This document shows positions 7,501 through 11,866 of a stretch of 11,866 nucleotides of DNA, piece after piece; position 1 is the stretch's first letter, and each line of letters opens with the position of its first letter. The DNA is from Rikenellaceae bacterium (GTDB lineage Bacteria > Bacteroidota > Bacteroidia > Bacteroidales > UBA932): assembly GCA_900769145.1 (NCBI GenBank), contig CAAGFN010000121.1:1-11866 (forward strand), written 5' to 3'. The translations under genes were made by a program, and so were the position numbers. The notes beneath the pieces are model-generated. The model was given only the letters and a program-made list of their open reading frames with translations, was not told the origin of the DNA and did not search any database.

Positions 7501-8472
7501 GTCGGCTGTCCTCTGGATCAGTCCGTGCCGGATTGTTCCGTACCATAAGTTGTTGTCGCTGAAATACATGGCGTTCACGGACGCAAGTTCCTCCGGGATG
7601 CGGCTCCCGTTCTTGTCCTTTATCCGGGAGACGGTGAAATTTTCCATGTCCAGTTTGAAAATGCCTGCTCCGTCAGTCGATATGTAGAGCGTTCCGCAAT
7701 AATAGTTGAGGTCAAGGATAATGTTGTTTCCGAGAAAATCCTCCCCGGTGAATGATTTCAGCAGGGTTGCGGATTTCGGATTGAAACAGAACAGGCCCTT
7801 GCGGTAGATGGCGAACCAGATATTGCCATTGTCGTCCCTGGTTACGTCCTTGACGTAGATGTTGGTATTGAACTCGTAGATGATTTTCCTTTCCCCTGTC
7901 CAGATATCTATGCTGTAGATGGTGCCGTCGATGGATGAGGCCAATGCAATTCTATTGTCGGACATGCAGAATCCGTTGTATCTGATGTCGTTCCATTTCC
8001 GGGGAATGAGCATCCGCATTTTTCTTTCTGCAAATGAGTACAGGAAAATGCCTTCCGGAGAGCAGAATACCATGCCGTCCTCAATCTCGCTGTGCCAGTT
8101 CGCCCAGATTTTCCTTCCGTTGAACAATATTTCGTGGAAACTGTCCGTTCGGTAGTCGTAGTGATAGAGACCTCCGCTGGCCGCCCAGATATTCTGCTGC
8201 CTGTCCTTCACGATGAAGCCGATGTCCTTGTTCAGTATGCAGGTGTCCTGCGAATAGTTGGTTACACGGCCCTCAAAGATGCGGTTGATTCCTCTTGTGG
8301 TGCCGACCCAGCAGGTTCCGAGGCTGTCCTCCACTATGGATTTTATCTTGTTGTCGGCGAGACCGTCATTGTGTCCGATTATACGGTATTTCGTGTAAAG
8401 ACCATCTTCAGCCCGAGCGGAGACCGCTGACAAGGATATGGCCAATGCAGTTAGAATCAGTGCTCTAATCAT
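4555..8472 (-). CDS. Hybrid two-component system sensor kinase/response regulator (HTCS), AraC output
   Basis: Starting at the ATG at 8472 gives 1305 residues, typical for HTCS proteins, with a signal peptide at residues 1-21 (MIRALILTALAISLSAVSARA). A longer frame opens at a TTG at 8679, but it overlaps the divergent GH18 gene and would bury the signal peptide. The periplasmic sensor (about 25-665) consists of two-component propeller repeats, e.g. GTCWVGTTRGI, GNIWFAIYRKGL, GNIWLGTDGGGIY and SGNIWLATRDDL. A Y_Y_Y domain (about 668-741) and one membrane helix (749-770) follow. The histidine kinase has His803 in ISHELRTP, the N box NLLMNAWKYS (916-925), DRGIGI (948-953) and GFGLGLA (974-980). 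The receiver (about 1055-1175) has Glu1061/Asp1062, phospho-acceptor Asp1105 in VSDVMMP and Lys1157. An AraC-type HTH domain ends the protein (about 1205-1303). Known role: one-protein sensing of an oligosaccharide and activation of an adjacent polysaccharide-utilization locus, here the divergent GH18-susC operon. Confidence 0.96.
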   Translation of the reverse strand: MIRALILTALAISLSAVSARAEDGLYTKYRIIGHNDGLADNKIKSIVEDSLGTCWVGTTRGINRIFEGRVTNYSQDTCILNKDIGFIVKDRQQNIWAASGGLYHYDYRTDSFHEILFNGRKIWANWHSEIEDGMVFCSPEGIFLYSFAERKMRMLIPRKWNDIRYNGFCMSDNRIALASSIDGTIYSIDIWTGERKIIYEFNTNIYVKDVTRDDNGNIWFAIYRKGLFCFNPKSATLLKSFTGEDFLGNNIILDLNYYCGTLYISTDGAGIFKLDMENFTVSRIKDKNGSRIPEELASVNAMYFSDNNLWYGTIRHGLIQRTADFIKIFRDDDFGNNAERGINKDVVSCLCEGPDGNIWLGTDGGGIYTLVRNERRIVPVQALARQKITSLEWVGDSYMLISIYNKGVYRFDPHTGKTEYIFIKDRETNENILRQDITIQLKRLPSGKVAVLTRSIYEYDPQTGKIEPSGINLTGTNNLMIADIGARSTYLYTHHEIFRLDNNELDVEKLYSNYEGDIACVRMVGSTLFVIKSYNLEVLDTETGEMKMTGFRYNGSLLPIMEKDNSGNIWLATRDDLIKVEGSRLDNYVKFGDLETGLSHDFMENVSLLSSDGELYFGGNSSFCAIQTAKSDIFRGKKNVHLLRVNVNGGNVNYKMTGAIPKIQVKWNYNSMLIDVSTDSDNVFKANSFRYTVSNRDKETVIYSDSRLSLPVLSSGRYGISIAYKDDSDRWIESENRIQVIVSQHWGRNIAYIALGILLASAMIFILLLFYHRKEKIKAEEQYRKRKEKLSDNKLKFLTNISHELRTPLTLIYSPLKRLLDKNDFEPSVKKELSGILSQSQYMNQLINMVLDSRRLEEGFGTVNIAPHRLNDWIDTVTDEFRAEFENKSISLICDKDPAIGLVNFDESKFRIILGNLLMNAWKYSGPETTVTIRTSAMDGYVRISVIDRGIGISGIDAEELFNRFKQGHSQSKGFGLGLAYTKLLVETHKGGRIGATPNPDKGSTFWFEIPEAIECTVNTSVMAEDIEPYANEAQPQAQLQENGISSTDFDTSGCTVLIAEDEPDLLEFIARELSPYFKDILKASDGKEALELVSKHSPNIIVSDVMMPLMNGYELCRRVKNTIEISHIPVILLTAQADNIHREEGYKSGADIFLTKPFDIPVLLAAIRNTLQARSLIHEKYRNLLKPVSPVDATFSNADEQFIVKLDKYIESNIANDALNAQMIIEHLCMGRATFYKKMKEVVGLGIMEYVTGKRMALAADLLTRSSLTVSEISQRCGYVDSQYFTKVFKQHLGQSPSLYRKSR

Positions 8473-8490
8473 AAGGCTTCCAGTTTTATG

Positions 8491-8521
8491 CAAAAATAGG
8501 TAGATTTGTCCAATTCCGAAA
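8491..8521 (-). promoter_or_regulatory. Candidate HTCS promoter
   Basis: On the minus strand TATTTTTG (8498-8491) matches the Bacteroidetes -7 consensus TAnnTTTG. TTTC followed by G (8521-8518) stands 19 bp upstream as a near-consensus -33 TTTG element. Transcription would start about 10-15 bp before the ATG at 8472, supporting that start codon. Confidence 0.5.
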
Positions 8522-8544
8522 CTACAGGCTGGAAAATCGTCCAG

Positions 8545-8564
8545 TATTGGATAAATCTCCAATA
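8545..8564. promoter_or_regulatory. Inverted repeat TATTGGA-N6-TCCAATA, candidate regulator site between HTCS and GH18 genes
   Basis: Perfect 7-bp arms flank TAAATC. The site is about 73 bp upstream of the HTCS start and 94 bp upstream of the GH18 start. A TTTG (8565-8568) directly abuts its right side, and a poor -7 match TAATAGTG (8590-8597) follows after 21 bp. This is an arrangement expected for an activator-dependent promoter reading toward the GH18 gene. The sequence ATTTGTA at 8564-8570 recurs at 8609-8615. Binding by the HTCS AraC domain is inferred; AraC domains more often use direct repeats. Confidence 0.4.
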
Positions 8565-8657
8565 TTTGTAGACAAAATTCATCTGTCATTAATAGTGATT
8601 TTGCCGACATTTGTAACAACCAGAAATGATAACACGAACAATAATTCAATAATTGAG

Positions 8658-9710
8658 ATGAATAAATTATTACTGGCAATTCCGGTCATCATGTCCTGCC
8701 TAATTGCGGGCTGTTCAAGCACGCCGGCAGGTGAGCTCCCGGACGGCTATCAGAAACCTTCTGACAATATCGGGGATACTTCAGGGAATGAAACCGCAGG
8801 AGGTGACTTCGTGGTTTTCGGCTACGCCCAGCCGGCGCAGTGGAACTGGGAAATCTACAAGGACAATATCCGTTGGGACTGCCTGACCCACATTCTACTC
8901 TGCTTCAGCTATGTCAATGCTGATGCGACTCTCGACAGCGAGGTGCTTGACAATTATGCGGCCACATTGACCTCCGCCGCCCATGCCCACGGAGTCAAGG
9001 TAATCGGCTCTTTCCGCTCGAAGGGGGAGTTTACCGCGGCCGTGCAGACAGAGGCGCTTCGGGAGACATTGGCCTCCAACATTGTCGCATACTCTGCGAA
9101 ATACGGGTTTGACGGCATTGACATTGACTATGAGGAATATCAGCAGGTAGGCCCGAACAATGACAAGCTCCTCGACCTTTTCGCCCGCATAAGAAGCAAG
9201 ATGAAGAAAGGGATGACTCTTTCTTCTGCCGTCATTGCCGGAGACTGGGTCAAATACGGCACTGACTGGCACGAGAGTTTCGACTATATAAATATTATGA
9301 GTTATGATGTCCGCAGGGAGGACAGTCCGGGCCAGTTCGCTTCGTACGATGACTATGTGTGGGATATTGATTATTGCCACGAAAAACTCGGCATCCCATT
9401 GTCCAAACTCACTGGGGGAATGCCGTTCTACGGCCATACCTGGGACAATCTTCCCGGTACCGACAATGCAGGCGGCATCACTTTCCGCAATATCATGGAA
9501 TACTGGAGGGACCTGGATGCGGAGGCGAAGAACCGGGACCAGTCCGGAAATACCTGGTACAACGGGCACCGGACAATCCGCCGCAAATGCCAGTATGCCA
9601 AGGACAAAGGCATTGCCGGTGTGATGATATGGCAGCTTTTCCAGGACTCCGTGGCGGAAGATGAGAGCCTTTTGAAGGTAGTCGGCGAGGCTTCATTGAC
9701 AATGAAATAA
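8658..9710 (+). CDS. GH18 family glycoside hydrolase, lipoprotein (chitinase or endo-beta-N-acetylglucosaminidase type)
   Basis: The ATG at 8658 gives 350 residues with a lipoprotein signal (MNKLLLAIPVIMSCLIAG|C, lipidated Cys19). An upstream in-frame TTG at 8547 is rejected because it places about 37 residues before the signal peptide. The mature protein has a disordered linker to about residue 49, then a GH18 TIM barrel. FVVFGYAQPAQWNW is the first strand. FDGIDIDYE (151-159) fits the DxxDxDxE motif with catalytic acid Glu159. INIMSYD (211-217) carries the conserved Met-x-Tyr-Asp of the substrate-assisted mechanism, GGMPFYGHTW (253-262) is typical, and the last strand GVMIWQL provides Trp325 below the -1 sugar. 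Family knowledge: GH18 enzymes hydrolyse beta-1,4-linked GlcNAc in chitin or the chitobiose core of N-glycans; which one applies here cannot be read from sequence. No acidic patch, as in Bacteroidetes surface-export signals, follows Cys19, so its membrane face is uncertain. It precedes susC by 42 bp in an operon facing the HTCS. Confidence 0.93.
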   Translation: MNKLLLAIPVIMSCLIAGCSSTPAGELPDGYQKPSDNIGDTSGNETAGGDFVVFGYAQPAQWNWEIYKDNIRWDCLTHILLCFSYVNADATLDSEVLDNYAATLTSAAHAHGVKVIGSFRSKGEFTAAVQTEALRETLASNIVAYSAKYGFDGIDIDYEEYQQVGPNNDKLLDLFARIRSKMKKGMTLSSAVIAGDWVKYGTDWHESFDYINIMSYDVRREDSPGQFASYDDYVWDIDYCHEKLGIPLSKLTGGMPFYGHTWDNLPGTDNAGGITFRNIMEYWRDLDAEAKNRDQSGNTWYNGHRTIRRKCQYAKDKGIAGVMIWQLFQDSVAEDESLLKVVGEASLTMK

Positions 9711-9757
9711 ACCATTATGAATCGTCCGGTTTACGGACAAATATCAACCATTATGAA
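9710..9757 (+). repeat. 12-bp direct repeat with in-frame duplicate start codons before susC
   Basis: AACCATTATGAA occurs at 9710-9721 and exactly again at 9746-9757, a 36-bp period. Both copies contain an ATG (9717 and 9753) in the same frame. Between them GTCCG-GTTTA-CGGAC (9724-9738) can form a 5-bp hairpin. The second ATG is the better start because it directly precedes the signal peptide. Confidence 0.85.
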
Positions 9758-11866
9758 AAATCTGAAAGTCATTCTGACAGTTCTGGTTTTTTGTCTTTCA
9801 TTCCAGTTCCTTCACGCACAGAGAATCACCGTGAAGGGAACAGTGACAGACAAATTCTCGGAACCGGTACCAGTGGCCAATGTACAGGTCAAGGGTACGT
9901 CAACGGGTACTTTCACCGACATTGACGGCAACTTTGAAATAGTTGTTGATGCGAATGCCACCCTGGTGTTCTCGTCCATAGGTTTCAAGGATGCCGAGGT
10001 GCCGGTGAAAGGCCTTGCTGTGCTCAACGTGATTCTTGAAGACGACAGTGAAAGCCTGGAAGAGACCGTGGTGATTGCCTACGGAACTAAGAGCAAGGCC
10101 ACCATTACCGGTGCGCTGTCGAGCGTGCAGACCGAGGATCTCCTGAAGTCCCCGGTAAGCAGTGTGACCAATATGCTTGCGGGAAATATCCCGGGCGTAG
10201 CATCAGTCCAGTCCAGCGGCCAGCCTGGCAAGGACGCTGCGGCCATCTATATCAGGGGTTGCGGCTCTCTTGACAACAGCCTGGCGTCACCGCTTGTCCT
10301 CGTGGACGGAGTGGAGAGGGATTTCACCCAGATTGACCCTAATGAAATCGAGAGCATTTCCGTATTGAAGGATGCCTCCAGTACGGCTGTATTCGGTGTC
10401 AGGGGTGCGAACGGTGTAATCCTGGTTACTACGAGGCGGGGTTCCACCGGCAAGCCGCACATTTCCTTCAGCGCATCTGCAGGCATCCAGCAGCCGATTT
10501 CGCTGGTGGAGCAGACCGGGTCTTACGAATATGCCCGCTTCTGGAATATCAAGAAGCAGCTCGACGGTGTTACCGACCCGAAGATGTATTTCACCAAGGA
10601 GCAGGTTGAGGCTTACCGTACCGGCTCGGACCCGATAATGTACCCGAGCATGGACTGGTCGGAATATATCTTCAATGATGTGTTCTTCCAGACCAAGGAC
10701 AATGTCAACATCTCCGGCGGAAATGACAGGGTGAAGTATTTCGTTTCTCTCGGCTACCTATTCCAGAACGGCCTCCTGAAACAGTTCCCGAACCAGAAAT
10801 ACGACAACAACTACAGCTACAACAGGTTCAACTACCGTGCTAATGTGGATGTGAAACTGACCGGTACCACTACTATGAAACTCGGCATCGGAGGAAATCT
10901 CGGCAACAGGAGGGAGCCTCTGAATGTGGTTTCAGGAACCAACCAGGACCAGAACCCTTGGGTCATCGCCCAGATCTGGACCCATCCTTTCTCCGGACCG
11001 GGATTCATTGACGGAGTCAGGACTGTGGTGCCGAAGGATCTCGTTCCTCTCGGGGAGGTGCTGCGTGACGGCATGTTCGTTTTCTACGGTTATGGCTACG
11101 AGCAGTCATACGACACCAAGCTCAACCTTGACATTGACATTACCCAGAGCCTCGATATGCTCACAGAGGGTCTCAGCATCGGAATCAAGGGAGCGTATGA
11201 CAATAACTTCCTCATCAACAAGACCCGTACAGGCGGTGGTGTAGAGTCGCAGACCGTATATTACAAGTCCTATTTCGATTCCAACGGACTTATGCCGGAG
11301 ACCGACCCGGACTTCGACAAGACACATATCTTCCTGCCTACCGGTACAGACACCCCTCTTGCCTACAAGGAGTCTTACGGCAGGGGACAGAACTGGTACC
11401 TGGAGGCGAGGCTTAACTATGACCGGTCATTCGGCGACCACAAGGTCGGAGCCCTCCTGCTCTACAACCAGTCAAGGAAGTATTATCCTGCTACTTATAC
11501 CTATATTCCAAGGAGTTACATCGGACTTGTCGGCCGTGTGACATACGCTTACAAGACCAAGTATCTCCTCGATGTGAACATGGGTTACAACGGCTCCGAG
11601 AACTTCGCCCCCGGCAAGACCAGGTTCGGTCTCTTCCCGTCCGTGTCAGCAGGCTGGGTAATCTCCGGCGAGGAATTCATGCAGAGGCAGAAAGCCATTA
11701 CCTATCTCAAGCTCAGGGCATCCTACGGACGTGTAGGTAGCGATACCGGTATCAGTTCCAGGTTTATGTACATGCCTTCCGTATGGTCAAGTGCAGGAGC
11801 TTACAGTTTCGGTGTCTCCAACCCTAACTCTTCCGAGGCCTTCGCCATCTCCAAACTTGGCAATCC
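9753..11866 (+). CDS. SusC/RagA-family TonB-dependent outer-membrane receptor (runs off right edge)
   Basis: I translated 704 uninterrupted codons from the ATG at 9753; the C-terminus is outside the window. Residues 1-23 are a signal peptide (MKNLKVILTVLVFCLSFQFLHAQ). Residues about 25-96 form a carboxypeptidase-regulatory-like domain (ITVKGTVTDKFSEPVPVANV, TDIDGNFEI, LVFSSIGFKDAEV). The plug follows with LEETVVIAYGTKSKATITGA (102-121), MLAGNIPGVAS, IYIRGCGSLDN, PLVLVDGVERDFTQIDPNEI, and SVLKDASSTAVFGVRGANGV then ILVTTRRG (203-230). The start of the beta-barrel runs from about 236, with alternating aromatic strands such as NVNISGGNDRVKYFVSLGY. SusC barrels of about 1000 residues work with a SusD lipoprotein lid that is usually encoded directly downstream, so it is probably beyond the right edge. 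The gene is second in the GH18-susC operon, presumably controlled by the divergent HTCS. It would import the oligosaccharide made by the GH18 enzyme. An in-frame ATG 36 bp upstream would add 12 residues. Confidence 0.96.
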   Translation, partial: MKNLKVILTVLVFCLSFQFLHAQRITVKGTVTDKFSEPVPVANVQVKGTSTGTFTDIDGNFEIVVDANATLVFSSIGFKDAEVPVKGLAVLNVILEDDSESLEETVVIAYGTKSKATITGALSSVQTEDLLKSPVSSVTNMLAGNIPGVASVQSSGQPGKDAAAIYIRGCGSLDNSLASPLVLVDGVERDFTQIDPNEIESISVLKDASSTAVFGVRGANGVILVTTRRGSTGKPHISFSASAGIQQPISLVEQTGSYEYARFWNIKKQLDGVTDPKMYFTKEQVEAYRTGSDPIMYPSMDWSEYIFNDVFFQTKDNVNISGGNDRVKYFVSLGYLFQNGLLKQFPNQKYDNNYSYNRFNYRANVDVKLTGTTTMKLGIGGNLGNRREPLNVVSGTNQDQNPWVIAQIWTHPFSGPGFIDGVRTVVPKDLVPLGEVLRDGMFVFYGYGYEQSYDTKLNLDIDITQSLDMLTEGLSIGIKGAYDNNFLINKTRTGGGVESQTVYYKSYFDSNGLMPETDPDFDKTHIFLPTGTDTPLAYKESYGRGQNWYLEARLNYDRSFGDHKVGALLLYNQSRKYYPATYTYIPRSYIGLVGRVTYAYKTKYLLDVNMGYNGSENFAPGKTRFGLFPSVSAGWVISGEEFMQRQKAITYLKLRASYGRVGSDTGISSRFMYMPSVWSSAGAYSFGVSNPNSSEAFAISKLGN

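Noticed and set aside
8501..8508. Plus-strand TAGATTTG as the GH18 promoter -7 element
   Set aside because: It matches the consensus but has no -33 partner, would give a leader of about 140 nt, and lies upstream of the candidate activator site, so an activator bound there would be downstream of the promoter.
8547..8657. Upstream TTG extension of the GH18 protein by 37 residues
   Set aside because: It would put non-secretory sequence ahead of a textbook lipoprotein signal that begins at the ATG at 8658.
8473..8679. Upstream TTG extension of the HTCS by 69 residues
   Set aside because: It runs through the proposed HTCS promoter, overlaps the GH18 start, and would place the signal peptide internally.

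Overview
The window looks like Bacteroidales chromosome. The evidence is two SusC-type TonB-dependent receptors, a hybrid two-component system of the polysaccharide-utilization type, Bacteroidetes-style promoter elements (TAnnTTTG) and the absence of strong Shine-Dalgarno sites. Base composition is moderately GC-rich, unlike the AT-rich Bacteroides; genus and species cannot be told from this sequence.

Layout, left to right. (1) Positions 1-837, minus strand: the first 279 residues of a SusC/RagA-like outer-membrane receptor that runs off the left edge. (2) Positions 912-2893, minus strand: a two-gene umuDC-like operon with a 4-bp ATGA overlap. It encodes a Y-family DNA polymerase (UmuC) and a UmuD-like self-cleaving S24 protein. 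The UmuD partner is unusual: about 110 extra residues precede the peptidase domain, including a basic GGVRPGAGRP tail and what reads as a ribbon-helix-helix DNA-binding domain. (3) Positions 3046-4347, plus strand: an exported SGNH/GDSL hydrolase with an N-terminal GxDLY-type domain, divergent from umuD. (4) Positions 4348-4554: a short gap between convergent genes, without a convincing gene. (5) Positions 4555-8472, minus strand: a complete 1305-residue hybrid two-component sensor/regulator (HTCS). (6) Positions 8658-11866, plus strand and divergent from the HTCS: a GH18 lipoprotein followed by a second SusC-like receptor that runs off the right edge.

How they work together. HTCS, GH18 lipoprotein and SusC form the start of a polysaccharide-utilization locus. 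The periplasmic propeller of the HTCS would sense a released oligosaccharide, its AraC-type domain would activate the divergent GH18-susC operon, the GH18 enzyme would cut a beta-1,4-GlcNAc-containing glycan (chitin-type or N-glycan core), and SusC would import the product. A SusD partner is expected beyond the right edge. The SGNH hydrolase may remove acyl groups from glycans but is not in the same operon. The umuDC pair is a separate DNA-damage module lying between two nutrient-uptake loci.

The most interesting item is the predicted RHH-UmuD fusion. One RecA-stimulated autocleavage at Ala121-Gly122 could both release a UmuD'-sized polymerase subunit and inactivate a repressor of its own operon. 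An AT-rich palindrome lies in the spacer of the proposed umuD promoter. This model is inferred from sequence and untested.
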